Part shown: positions 20,627-29,007 of the stretch, piece by piece
How positions within the stretch are numbered: position 1 is the stretch's first letter
Layout of the letters: each line of letters starts with the position of its first letter
Origin: CAYRMN01 sp964425575
Lineage (GTDB): Bacteria > Patescibacteriota > Patescibacteriia > 2-12-FULL-60-25
DNA length: 29,728 nt
Assembly: GCA_964425575.1 (NCBI GenBank)
Contig: CAYRMN010000015.1
Location: 1-29,728, forward strand
Direction: 5' to 3'
Notes under the pieces: model-generated
What the model was told of the DNA's origin: nothing
What the model saw: the letters and a program-made list of their open reading frames with translations, nothing else
Database searches by the model: none
Program-made: the position numbers and the translations under genes

Positions 20627-21883
20627 ATGTCTTTCGAATCTCCTCCAGGCACTGCAGTGCCAGAACATGTCCCTCAAAAAAAAGAAACTCTATTGCCGCC
20701 CATCAACGAAGCTGCACGTAAAATTGCCGAACAGCGACAAGAGCGGAATATTGTTGAGGCTGAGTTTGTGGAGGGATTCGATGGTGCGGTAGAGGATGGC
20801 GTTATCAACGTGCAGGCTGGCGATCGTGCGGTAGTTGCTTTATCACTAGAAAAATCTTTAAAACGACATTACGGAAAAGGTGCAGGACCCAATCAGGATT
20901 TTGCGTGGATTAATCCAGAACAAAAACTTCTGATATGCAATGATGGATTAGGAAGGCTTGCTGATGGTCGGATTGCAGATGCTCATATGGCAAGTAGACT
21001 CGGGGCATTGCAAATCGATGCTTCTTATAGCGCATACATGGAAGCTGATGTAGAAAAACTACTCAGTGAAGAAAAAAGCCGAGTTGATCTGATCAAAGAT
21101 CTCACAGATGCATTTGAGATTAGTCTTGCTCGAACAGATGATGCAGGCCCAGAAAGATCCACCAAGGCTCAACGCGAAGCAGAGGCGCTCGTTACACGAG
21201 ACCCTCTTTTAGCCTATAAAGCAATGTCACTCATCAACGCGTTCAAACAGTCACATGAAAGAGTCTTACAAGAAGCTGCTAACGGAGAAACAACCGCTTG
21301 TGCAGCAATTATTCATACCACCTCAGACGGTCGTCGTTGGGCCGTTATAGCCAACATTGGAGATAGCAGCGCCTTCATCAAAAGAGGGAATGGGAGTTTT
21401 GAGCAGATTACGGTGGAAGATTCAATGATACGGATTCGACTTAAGGACGGAACCGCTTCACCACAAGGTCTCCGCTACATGCATGCGTATCACGACCTCT
21501 ATTACCCGCTTCACCATGAAAAGCAGGGCGCCAATGATCCAAGAATGCGTTTCCAAGAACTTGCGGCACAGCTGACAGACACCCTTGGTATGTCAGACTA
21601 TGTGGGACCGTCATTCGTAGTCTGTGAGTTGTTTCCACAAGATACACTTCTACTATGCACGGATGGCACAACCGACAAATATAAAAATGCACTCCCCGTG
21701 TATAACTTAAACAATAACGGCTCTTATGACGAACGACCCGATGGAAAAGAAATGGCAAAACAATTTTCTGCTGACGGTTCTCTCACGGAAAATTTGGATG
21801 CCTTGCGAGAAGACGCCTCCAGCCGAAAAACCTTTAAAGCTACAGATGATCAAGCCTTGATAGCGATAACAATTCTGGAATAA
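20627..21883 (+). CDS. PP2C-like serine/threonine protein phosphatase
   Basis: A 418-residue divergent PP2C-family protein (PPM). Motifs in order: GPNQDFAW at about 87 (the N-QD metal site), ICNDGLGR (the Asp-Gly near 107), ANIGDSSAF near 245, LLLCTDGTTD near 343 and ATDDQALIAI near 407, the last Asp pair completing the two-metal site. It differs from the standard size by an N-terminal extension of about 60 residues and a long insertion between GLG and GDSS. It would remove phosphate from Ser/Thr proteins; no Ser/Thr kinase is adjacent. It is divergent from marR and ends at a terminator. Confidence 0.85.
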   Translation: MSFESPPGTAVPEHVPQKKETLLPPINEAARKIAEQRQERNIVEAEFVEGFDGAVEDGVINVQAGDRAVVALSLEKSLKRHYGKGAGPNQDFAWINPEQKLLICNDGLGRLADGRIADAHMASRLGALQIDASYSAYMEADVEKLLSEEKSRVDLIKDLTDAFEISLARTDDAGPERSTKAQREAEALVTRDPLLAYKAMSLINAFKQSHERVLQEAANGETTACAAIIHTTSDGRRWAVIANIGDSSAFIKRGNGSFEQITVEDSMIRIRLKDGTASPQGLRYMHAYHDLYYPLHHEKQGANDPRMRFQELAAQLTDTLGMSDYVGPSFVVCELFPQDTLLLCTDGTTDKYKNALPVYNLNNNGSYDERPDGKEMAKQFSADGSLTENLDALREDASSRKTFKATDDQALIAITILE

Positions 21884-21924
21884 GCTCTTGTTTTCTAGAT
21901 ACCTATTATTCAACTGCAAAATAC

Positions 21925-21953
21925 AAAAATCCCGCAGATCATGCGGGATTTTT
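21925..21953. terminator. Bidirectional terminator after the phosphatase
   Basis: AAAAATCCCGCA (21925-21936) and TGCGGGATTTTT (21942-21953) are a perfect 12-bp stem with loop GATCA. Confidence 0.9.
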
Positions 21954-22091
21954 ATTGGCTTCACATCGTTGATATATTCAGAATCCATGATTGGAAGAAT
22001 GTCGGGCAAGAAACGGCTCACATAAAAAACATACCGCTTGCAAGAATAGCGAATGACAATAGAAGGGCTTTCTGTTAAAATATTTTTTTAT

Positions 22092-23000
22092 ATGAATGAT
22101 CTGCTTTTAAAGGCTTTTGTGAACAAAAAACCTATTGGGCTTGTACTGCGCGCATACAGCCTTTCACATGAAATGGTCGAACAGCGTATTCAGATGATTT
22201 TAGAAACCGTACAGAAAGCGCAGGAACTTGTAGTAAATAACGTACCGATATTTAGTCGTATTGATGTGATGGTATGGAGCGATAAACGGTATGATAAGTT
22301 AATTGCATCTGAACTCATCTACACAAAACTCAAAAATACATTAAAAAAATATTCAACTATCTCTGTACACAATGTACTTTATGGGGATGTGTATTGTGGC
22401 ATCTTAAATGCCGCTCTTGCACGTCAGCTCGAACATGGCATGAAGTATTCTCTCGTTCTATCAAGCGACGCTCGAAGTTATCTTGACTTAGAAACAATGC
22501 GGAATGTTATTACAGCTGCGCACAAGGGCGCAAAGGCTGTTGGTGTAGCATTGCATGAAATTAAAGACAGCGTTCTGGACGGAAGACTCGCTTGCTCCTT
22601 TTGTTTATGGGATACAGAAGCGCTTGTACAGGTAGGAGGTTTTGATTTACAGGCAGCTATGCCCTATGATGAAAAAATGGCACCGCTTGTTCGTGGATGG
22701 ATGCAGGAGCAGGGGCAGGATCGGTGGATTTTTTATCCACTTTGTGGTGTAGAAGAAATTTTTCCGCTTGTACGTTTAGTTGATACGTTTGGACCTTGTT
22801 TAGCCCCCATACTGCCTTCACAAAAAACCGACCACCAAGGATACGAGGTTCCAGACAAGAATACATTTCCTGAAATATACAAACGACATGTAGCAAAAAT
22901 GCTGACGAAGAGGATTAGACAAGACCAGTTTCTGTCACGAATGTGCGTCGACGGCTCCTATCTTCAAGGAGGAATCATGCCCCACTATCGGCAAAGCTAA
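22092..23000 (+). CDS. Hypothetical protein, glycosyltransferase-A-like
   Basis: A 302-residue soluble protein. The text SLVLSSDARSYLDLETMRNV and FCLWDTEALVQVGGFDLQAA resembles the second half of GT2-type enzymes, where the phrase VGGFD follows the acceptor site; the start PIGLVLRAYSLSHEMVEQRI is compatible with the first strand-helix unit. A clear DxD is missing (the candidate is S-S-D near residue 133), so it may be inactive, or a non-sugar relative. Codons are AT-richer than in neighbours. An ATG at 22053 is in frame, but 22092 gives a more natural start; there is no Shine-Dalgarno at either. Confidence in the family is moderate. Confidence 0.55.
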   Translation: MNDLLLKAFVNKKPIGLVLRAYSLSHEMVEQRIQMILETVQKAQELVVNNVPIFSRIDVMVWSDKRYDKLIASELIYTKLKNTLKKYSTISVHNVLYGDVYCGILNAALARQLEHGMKYSLVLSSDARSYLDLETMRNVITAAHKGAKAVGVALHEIKDSVLDGRLACSFCLWDTEALVQVGGFDLQAAMPYDEKMAPLVRGWMQEQGQDRWIFYPLCGVEEIFPLVRLVDTFGPCLAPILPSQKTDHQGYEVPDKNTFPEIYKRHVAKMLTKRIRQDQFLSRMCVDGSYLQGGIMPHYRQS

Positions 23001-23073
23001 TATAGAGAGAATGAACTCTTTCCCTCAAAAAACCTTTTGATCCTGCGCTTATTCTGGCAGATGCGCAAACTAA

Positions 23074-23099
23074 AACGACCAGCATTTCTGCTGATCGTT
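23074..23099 (-). terminator. Terminator of tRNA-Gln
   Basis: AACGACCAGCA (23074-23084) and TGCTGATCGTT (23089-23099) pair at 10 of 11 positions with loop TTTC; on the minus strand TTTTAGTTT follows. It lies 6 nt after the encoded CCA. Confidence 0.75.
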
Positions 23100-23104
23100 C
23101 AAGT

Positions 23105-23178
23105 TGGCTCGGGGACTAGGGCTCGAACCTAGATTCACGGCTTCAAAGGCCGCTGTCCTACCATTAGACGATCCCCGA
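23105..23178 (-). tRNA. tRNA-Gln (UUG)
   Basis: Acceptor TCGGGGA pairs with TCCCCGA; discriminator G and CCA are encoded. The anticodon loop is CUUUGAA in the stem CGGC/GCCG, so the anticodon is UUG. The T arm CTAGG-TTCGAGC-CCTAG is perfect. The length is 74 nt. Confidence 0.95.
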
Positions 23179-23200
23179 AGAATACCTGAAAAGCGCCAGT

Positions 23201-23229
23201 ATCATGCCTCAACGAGGCGTAGACGTCAA
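23201..23229 (-). promoter_or_regulatory. Probable promoter of tRNA-Gln
   Basis: On the minus strand TTGACG (23229-23224), 17 nt, CATGAT (23206-23201). The spacer holds a small hairpin GCCTC-N3-GAGGC. It overlaps the end of the preceding protein gene closely. Confidence 0.4.
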
Positions 23230-23238
23230 TGAAAGAAA

Positions 23239-23781
23239 TTACGTTTTTGTTTTCTTCTTTTCCAGCGCCTTCGCAAAACCGTCACTCGAATGCGCACGAA
23301 GTCGAGATAATCCTGCGGGAGAAATACGCCCTTCCTGATCAACGGCTTTTTCAGCCTCATGCAAAACCTCTTTCCACGCCTGACCTTCTGCGCGAGACAC
23401 CCCACGAAGCAGTACGAGGAATGTAAATTGCTCGCGAGGCTCAAGCGGAAGATGCTGAATAACCGGCCACACGTCGTTCATCAGTGGAGTGATAGATAAT
23501 ACCGCATATCCATGCGCCTCCATCCAGCGTTGCACGGCTAATAGAAAATGCCCATCTCGAATCTGAATACGGTCAATGTAAAACACAATCTCTTCTCCTT
23601 TGGTCTGTTGAATTGCGACCTCTCGTTTTACAGGAATACCTCGCGTCTGCCACTCCTCAACATAAATACCAATATCGCGCTCCCCTGCTGGCGTTAACAC
23701 AAACTGCACCATTTTCCCCTGAGTGGTAATAACCTCCCCCAACCACTCACATCTTGGACCGAATAAGAAAGAAATCTCCAT
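23239..23781 (-). CDS. Hypothetical protein, last gene of the ftsEX operon
   Basis: A 180-residue protein without signal or membrane segment, so cytoplasmic. It begins EISFLFGPRCEWLGEVITTQ and has a strand-rich first half, then HLPLEPREQFTFLVLLRGVS and a Lys/Glu-rich helical C-terminus ending ALEKKKTKT. I do not recognise it. It begins 6 nt after the HExxH lipoprotein stop and so belongs to the same operon. It has no helper motif that reveals its role. Confidence 0.7.
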   Translation of the reverse strand: MEISFLFGPRCEWLGEVITTQGKMVQFVLTPAGERDIGIYVEEWQTRGIPVKREVAIQQTKGEEIVFYIDRIQIRDGHFLLAVQRWMEAHGYAVLSITPLMNDVWPVIQHLPLEPREQFTFLVLLRGVSRAEGQAWKEVLHEAEKAVDQEGRISPAGLSRLRAHSSDGFAKALEKKKTKT

Positions 23782-23787
23782 AGCAGG

Positions 23788-25332
23788 TTAACGACTGGTC
23801 TGTTTTGCTTCATTGTTTGATGGAGGTCGCCGTACCCTGTCATGCAATGTCTGTAGTGTGAGATATATCTGACGCCGCTCTTCAATAGAAAGCTGTACCA
23901 CATCATTTTCAAGACCATTGAGAATTCGTGCAAACGCATGATGATTTTGTGTTGGATCCCAGGCCCGTTTTCCTTGACGTGATGCCTGTAGTTCGTGCAG
24001 AAATTCTTGCAAAGATACATACCCTCGTACGACTGGATCTGAAAGATCAGCGTTGAGTTCGACGACGCCTCGAACATGATCTGAAAAAGCATCATTGTGC
24101 AGGAGCAGCGTTTTCAGCATTGGATTTTTGATATTCACAACATACTTCTCGATCCGTCGTAGTTGATGATCGGCCATAAGTTGATCAAACCGTTTTGACC
24201 ATTCTTCCGACCATTGCCACGGCATACGATCAGGATCGAGAAACTGCAGACTTCGTGCTGCCAAGTGTGCACACTCACGGGCGAGTGGAGTATCGGTTTT
24301 ACGGATGGAGGAATACCACTCCGCAAAAGCTGTTTCCCAAGCGGGCCAAGTAGCGACGCGCGGCAACTGCGCCCGAACCACATCCGTCATAAGCTCAGGG
24401 AAGAACTCCGTCGCCCGTGTCTCAAGCGCCTCCAGTCTTGCTGCTTCAGAAGAATCGCGTGGACGAACCTTTTCATCGTATCCGTACTGAGGACTGTTTG
24501 GCTGCTGAACAATACGCTGCAAACGCCACAGAAGCTCGACACGCTGCTCAAGCGTTAAACTAATGGCGTAACGAGGATCGATAGTATGAAAAATCTCATG
24601 CACAATGGTATAGAGGATTTCACGGAGGTGACCATTTTCAACCCCTTTCAAAATATCTATATCAAGATACTCAATCTGCGCCGGAGATCCATCATCAAAT
24701 CGTTGACACTTGGCTGCCTTAAACATTCCTTCTAGCCCTGGAACATCAAACGGAACTCTTTTTGGGTCAATTGAAATACGTTCAATATCAAATGCTCGAG
24801 TACCAGCGCTAGGAAGGACACGGACCAGTTCACCGAATAGCTCTGGGGATACATCCAGTGTCTCAAAACCCTCCATAACGAGCTCTGAACGGCGGCGATC
24901 TTTATTCTCACGCATCACATGCTCTTTCGCGATCCCGCCTTTGATAAGATTTTCAAAACCTGTGTTCGAGCGATGGATCTGATGCTCACCGACCGTAAAA
25001 GTGACAAAAGGCGCTGAGGGGCTGTTGCGCTCAATCTCAGCCACCATTGCCTGAACCGTTGGCAAATCCGGCTCTGGCTTCACATCGCGCTGCTCCCCCA
25101 CCTCTGTCTTCGGCGGGACGAGATCAAGCGTCACGGTACAGCCCTCGACTCCCGCCAACAACAGAGCACCCCCCGCGAGACGAGGTGCATATCGATTAAA
25201 AACGTTACACATCGCCCCGCGTTGTCTTTGACGCTTCGCCTTTGCAGTATCCGGTGAGACATCAACGATGGACCGCTCAGCAGGATGCTGCACCGGTCCC
25301 ATTCTATTTCCCATCCCTGGTTCTCGTCCCAT
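23788..25332 (-). CDS. HExxH metallopeptidase-like lipoprotein next to FtsX
   Basis: A protein of 514 residues (474 if it starts at M41). Residues 50-65 are hydrophobic and end in LLLAGVEGC, a lipobox-like site (C65), so the large C-terminal part is probably outside the cell. The zinc-binding motif is H245-E-I-F-H249 in YTIVHEIFHTIDPRYA, and E309 in ETRATEFFPELMTD is a good third ligand, as in gluzincins. It begins 6 nt after ftsX. FtsEX systems in other bacteria activate exported cell-wall hydrolases, so this protein may be the FtsEX-controlled enzyme here; that is inference. The first 40 residues are basic and may not be translated. Confidence 0.75.
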   Translation of the reverse strand: MGREPGMGNRMGPVQHPAERSIVDVSPDTAKAKRQRQRGAMCNVFNRYAPRLAGGALLLAGVEGCTVTLDLVPPKTEVGEQRDVKPEPDLPTVQAMVAEIERNSPSAPFVTFTVGEHQIHRSNTGFENLIKGGIAKEHVMRENKDRRRSELVMEGFETLDVSPELFGELVRVLPSAGTRAFDIERISIDPKRVPFDVPGLEGMFKAAKCQRFDDGSPAQIEYLDIDILKGVENGHLREILYTIVHEIFHTIDPRYAISLTLEQRVELLWRLQRIVQQPNSPQYGYDEKVRPRDSSEAARLEALETRATEFFPELMTDVVRAQLPRVATWPAWETAFAEWYSSIRKTDTPLARECAHLAARSLQFLDPDRMPWQWSEEWSKRFDQLMADHQLRRIEKYVVNIKNPMLKTLLLHNDAFSDHVRGVVELNADLSDPVVRGYVSLQEFLHELQASRQGKRAWDPTQNHHAFARILNGLENDVVQLSIEERRQIYLTLQTLHDRVRRPPSNNEAKQTSR

Positions 25333-25338
25333 ATGGCC

Positions 25339-26259
25339 TTACCGTTTCAAATACTTTCCCACCGCCGCCCATGAGGATAGCGAAACAAGAGCACCAAGCA
25401 GCCCCCCTTCAGTGAGAAGTAAGAACGACGCTTGGGACACAAAGAATGTTCGCAGCCCCGGATCATTGCCATCGAAAAATGTGCGCACATGAGGCTCAAT
25501 CAATGCAATCATGCCTAAAACCAAGCCCGTGGTAATCATCACCGCAATGAGTGCGAGTAAGAGCCCTTCTAAGACAAATGGCATACGTACAAATAACCCT
25601 GACGCACCGACAAGACGCATAATGCCAATTTCTTCGCGCTGTGTATAAATAGCCACTCGAATGGCGTTATACACAATCAGCATCGAGAAGAGGCCGAAGA
25701 TCGTAATGAGCGCGATACCAAAAAAACGTACGGACGCGCCAATGTCACGCACACGCCGAATCGCTTCGGTATGATCGTCATATGTTTTTGATTCAATCGC
25801 AAATCCAAACTGCGGATTTTGGAGCGCCTCGACGAGAAAGGGATAATCCTCTGTATGTTTTGCCTTGATCACTAAGGTAGCCCCAAGCGGATTCTTATCT
25901 AGCTCACCTAAAGCCTCCAACATCTTTGGATCAGCTGCATGGCGCTGCTTAAATACCTCAAGCGCCTGATCGGCTGAAAGCAGATTCACGGATTGCACCT
26001 GAGACAGGCCTGCCATAAAAAACTGCGCTTGCTGCAGTACTGCGTCTGGCGTTTCCGTTTTGAAATAGACAGAGATATCTACTCGGTTCTCAAGGGTTTT
26101 TACGGCGGTATCAATCAGCGCATTTACGCCCACAAGAACATTGACAGACACGAGCGCTAACACCAACACAAGAACGGTTGCTAAACCCATCCAAACATTA
26201 CGCGTGATATTCCGCCACGCATATTTTATCGTCCGACCAGTAGTAACAAGAAAAGACAT
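25339..26259 (-). CDS. ftsX: Cell-division membrane protein FtsX
   Basis: A 306-residue protein, permease partner of the FtsE ATPase. One membrane helix near 18-40 (MGLATVLVLVLALVSVNVLVG) is followed by an extracytoplasmic domain of about 120 residues and three C-terminal helices (FGIALITIFGLFSMLIVYNA, then FVLEGLLLALIAVMITTGLV, then the last). The motif REEIGIMRLVGAS is the cytoplasmic coupling segment. FtsX lies 2 nt after ftsE and 6 nt before the HExxH lipoprotein. The large outer domain is where hydrolase activators bind in known systems. Confidence 0.95.
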   Translation of the reverse strand: MSFLVTTGRTIKYAWRNITRNVWMGLATVLVLVLALVSVNVLVGVNALIDTAVKTLENRVDISVYFKTETPDAVLQQAQFFMAGLSQVQSVNLLSADQALEVFKQRHAADPKMLEALGELDKNPLGATLVIKAKHTEDYPFLVEALQNPQFGFAIESKTYDDHTEAIRRVRDIGASVRFFGIALITIFGLFSMLIVYNAIRVAIYTQREEIGIMRLVGASGLFVRMPFVLEGLLLALIAVMITTGLVLGMIALIEPHVRTFFDGNDPGLRTFFVSQASFLLLTEGGLLGALVSLSSWAAVGKYLKR

Positions 26260-26261
26260 AC

Positions 26262-26948
26262 TTAACTCGGTAATAGATACTTTCCCTCGCGCTGGTCAGA
26301 CGCAACCTGCCCATTCGCCAGCGTAATTACCCGACGACGCAGTGCATTTACGACTTCACGATTGTGCGTGACTAAAACAATAGTGGTGCCAAAGGCATTA
26401 ATTTTGAGAAGAAGATCAATAATATCTCGCGTATTCAGCGTATCTAAATTTCCCGTCGGCTCATCTGCCAACAGAATTTTCGGACGATGCACAAGCGAAC
26501 GAGCAATAACAACACGCTGCTGCTCGCCACCAGATAATTGATATGGAAACCGCTTGTGCTTTTCTTCAAGACCGACGATCTTAAGCACCTGAGGGACAAT
26601 GTCACGAATGCGAGCTGATGGTGCGCCGGCGACTTCAAGCGCAAATGCAACATTCTCCCACACCGTCTTTTTAGGCAATAATTTAAAATCCTGAAATACC
26701 ACGCCAATTTGACGACGGAGTAACGGGATATCTCTGGAACGAATATTGGTGATATCCCACCCACCAATCTCAATCTTGCCTCGCGTTGGTCGCTCTTCAG
26801 CAATAAGCAGACGAGCGAGTGTTGTCTTGCCCGCGCCGCTTTGTCCGACGATCGAGACAAATTCACCTGGTTCAATTTTTATCGAAATATTCTTCAACCC
26901 GTGAACATCAGGTGGATACATTTTGGAAACGTGTTCAAGAAAGATCAT
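26262..26948 (-). CDS. ftsE: Cell-division ATPase FtsE
   Basis: A 228-residue ABC ATPase: Walker A GQSGAGKT (35-42), Q-loop VVFQDFKLLPKKTV, signature LSGGEQQ (138-144) and Walker B ILLADEP (158-164), with the switch His in VLVTHNREVV. It drives FtsX conformational change in coordination with cell division. It begins 10 nt after the rlpA-like gene. The pairing with FtsX is the standard one. Confidence 0.95.
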   Translation of the reverse strand: MIFLEHVSKMYPPDVHGLKNISIKIEPGEFVSIVGQSGAGKTTLARLLIAEERPTRGKIEIGGWDITNIRSRDIPLLRRQIGVVFQDFKLLPKKTVWENVAFALEVAGAPSARIRDIVPQVLKIVGLEEKHKRFPYQLSGGEQQRVVIARSLVHRPKILLADEPTGNLDTLNTRDIIDLLLKINAFGTTIVLVTHNREVVNALRRRVITLANGQVASDQREGKYLLPS

Positions 26949-26958
26949 GCAAGAAAAG

Positions 26959-27777
26959 TTAATACTTCCACTCAGGTGATGATTTGACGGGCTGCGGTGG
27001 AACGATGGCCAGATGTTCCACTGGATCAGAAGCGCGTACAGGCTCGATCGTCACGCGGAGTAATCCAGCACCTCGTGGGGCGAGCTTTTTAAAAGCGACT
27101 TTATCAAGATCAATCGCTCGATTCGGAAGCACCTTGCGATCCGGACCCCAATCATTCACCGTAATCACAACAGATTTATTTGGATCCTGCACGCTTCGGA
27201 TACGAAGCTTCGTTCCTTTTGGAAAATCCGGGGAAGCTGCGCACAAACAATGCTTATAGGCATACCACGATGCAATCCCCTCACGCATATACGTCCAACG
27301 CTTCACCCCCAACCGCACTGGCGCAGACGAGGTCACATTCCATCCACTTACTTTTCCCCATCCTTCTGGCTGCTGTTGAAACAGTGCGCATTCTGTTAAT
27401 GCTCCAGATACGCAATCCGTAAAAGTAAGAGATGGTCCTCGTGAAGCAATACGCGAACGATCGTCCCAGCTCAGCTGAATCGCTCGATCCGCAAGATCAA
27501 ACCCATCAACCGAAGACGTGCTTTCCTTGTCTATGTTTACCGTGAGTGTCGCAGCAGCCAACAAATCGCCTGCATTCCATTGAATTTTTACATGCCCCTG
27601 CATCGCCTCAAGCGTCACAGGTCGTCCAACAAATCCCTGATCTAGGCTGAAAACCGTTGATGCCTCAGTCGGAATGGGCGCAGAGTCAGATATCGTAAAC
27701 GTGGCGGCCTGTGCACTCACAGCCTGAACTGACCAACCCAGACAAAAACATACAAGTCCCCAGCCTATCCATCTCAT
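26959..27777 (-). CDS. RlpA-like exported protein with double-psi beta-barrel
   Basis: A 272-residue exported protein: signal peptide ending AVSAQA at about residue 24, a long beta-rich N-terminal domain, and a C-terminal double-psi beta-barrel (GIASWYAYKHCLCAASPDFP, KGTKLRIRSV, VVITVNDWGPDRKVLPNRAI, then DLDKVAFKKLAPRGAGLLRV). The motif N-D-W-G-P, with the Asp equal to the catalytic one in RlpA (NDRGP in the classic form), fits a septal lytic transglycosylase or glycan-binding protein. The CLC pair may be a disulfide. It leads the ftsEX operon. TGCTATTAT occurs 6 nt before the ATG (27792-27784), so the mRNA may be leaderless. A longer start at 27825 is less likely. Confidence 0.85.
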   Translation of the reverse strand: MRWIGWGLVCFCLGWSVQAVSAQAATFTISDSAPIPTEASTVFSLDQGFVGRPVTLEAMQGHVKIQWNAGDLLAAATLTVNIDKESTSSVDGFDLADRAIQLSWDDRSRIASRGPSLTFTDCVSGALTECALFQQQPEGWGKVSGWNVTSSAPVRLGVKRWTYMREGIASWYAYKHCLCAASPDFPKGTKLRIRSVQDPNKSVVITVNDWGPDRKVLPNRAIDLDKVAFKKLAPRGAGLLRVTIEPVRASDPVEHLAIVPPQPVKSSPEWKY

Positions 27778-27783
27778 ACTCGC

Positions 27784-27792
27784 ATAATAGCA
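27784..27792 (-). promoter_or_regulatory. Extended -10 box before the rlpA-ftsEX operon
   Basis: TGCTATTAT (minus strand, 27792-27784) lies 6 nt before the ATG of the rlpA-like gene. No good -35 is seen; the extended -10 could compensate. Transcription would begin at or next to the start codon. Confidence 0.4.
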
Positions 27793-27903
27793 GATGGACC
27801 GGAAAAGATGGAGATTGTATTTCAAATTGTCATTTAAAATTTAAAACTAGACAGTCTCTGAAGTACGCATAGGGTGGTGGGTTTTATTCTAACCTCCATC
27901 CAT

Positions 27904-28176
27904 ATGCCAAAATCCCAACTCCACAAGCGCCTCACGACAGATCAGGCCAAAGCGATCCTTGAGAAATACGCACATGCGGAACTTCACGCGAAGGAAGCTA
28001 TCCGCCACCTCGAAGTCTCCCGTTCCCGCTTTTATCAACTGCACAACAAGTACCACCAGGATCCCGACGCATTCACCATCGAGTATACTCGTGAGTCACC
28101 GACCCATGTGCTTGATCCAAAGATCGAGGACAGCATTCTGAGCGGCAAGGAAAGTTGGGAAACGATTGAAAAATAG
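27904..28176 (+). pseudogene. Truncated transposase/integrase N-terminal HTH fragment
   Basis: A 90-codon ORF starting MPKSQLHKRLTTDQAKAILE. The segment AKEAIRHLEVSRSRFYQLHN is a helix-turn-helix of the kind that begins IS-type transposases/integrases, and HVLDPKIEDSILSG is the linker that precedes the DDE core in those proteins (from memory of the family). The ORF then ends at TAG and the core domain is missing; the next gene's 3' end lies 9 nt on. It is likely a remnant, though a stand-alone small HTH protein is possible. The ATG at 27904 is preferred to 27874. Confidence 0.6.
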
Positions 28177-28185
28177 ACCGGCTAG

Positions 28186-29007
28186 TTATTTTCCTGTTTT
28201 GGATGGAGCGGTGACCAGTTTTGGCCAGCTGTCGCGTACAAAGCGCGCGAAAAGAATGAGCTCACGAAGGCACAGCCGAGCTTCGTCGGATCCGATTGGT
28301 TCCGATGAGGCGTGGCCGGCAAGATCTCGCCATTCCACGAACCAATCAAGCAACTTTTCGAATTTACCCTTCGTATATGTCGAGTCATCGACAATCATTC
28401 TGATCAGCTCTTTTCGTCCGCCGTATTCTTTATATTTTTTCGCAGCTTCTTCCTCCGAGCTTTTCGATACCGCTAATTGAAATAGGATGGCTTCTGCAGC
28501 TGCGCCGCACATGACACAACAGGCGAAATAGGTCATTCCGTTAAAACACCGGGCAGCCTCCATCGCCCGCTGCATGAAGACGTCGCCAAACTGGGTGCGA
28601 TAGACCTCGAGCAAGGCTCCATAACCTCCCAGCTCCGTGTGAATGAAGTCGTCAGAGTTCAGGACGGCTTCTTTGCCTTCTTGGGTTAGAGAAAATCCCT
28701 GAAAATCGTGCGTGCTGCCACTTGTTCCTAAGGCGCCAGCAGATCTGTTGCCAGGTCGCAATAAACCACGACGGCATAGCTCCCAAACGGCATCCTGGAT
28801 TCGAGGGACGAGTTCGTGCTCAATGATTTGTTTGTCACCATCAGGGATTTGATGAGGGTGTCTAATTTCAGCTTCTTGCTGCAAGAATGAATGGATAACG
28901 TTCGACAAATACACATCGAAACCGTCTGATCGTCCGATCTTGGCCGGTTCCGTTCGGAGCGTGGAAAGGATGTAGGTGATTAGATCTTCGCGATCTGGGA
29001 TATTCAT
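28186..29007 (-). CDS. Winged-helix plus HEPN-like protein, possible defence gene
   Basis: A 273-residue cytoplasmic protein. The first part contains a probable winged helix (IQDAVWELCRRGLLRPG, then FQGFSLTQEGKEAVLNS). The second is all-helical and holds R227-D-L-A-G-H232 (EWRDLAGHASSE), which fits the HEPN R-x4-6-H RNase motif, followed by ARLCLRELILFARFVRDSW; DUF4145-like proteins have this look. It sits alone between a transposase remnant and a tRNA cluster, the usual place of accessory genes. TATAAG occurs 10 nt before the ATG at 29007. Its target is unknown and the HEPN call rests on a short motif. Confidence 0.65.
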   Translation of the reverse strand: MNIPDREDLITYILSTLRTEPAKIGRSDGFDVYLSNVIHSFLQQEAEIRHPHQIPDGDKQIIEHELVPRIQDAVWELCRRGLLRPGNRSAGALGTSGSTHDFQGFSLTQEGKEAVLNSDDFIHTELGGYGALLEVYRTQFGDVFMQRAMEAARCFNGMTYFACCVMCGAAAEAILFQLAVSKSSEEEAAKKYKEYGGRKELIRMIVDDSTYTKGKFEKLLDWFVEWRDLAGHASSEPIGSDEARLCLRELILFARFVRDSWPKLVTAPSKTGK

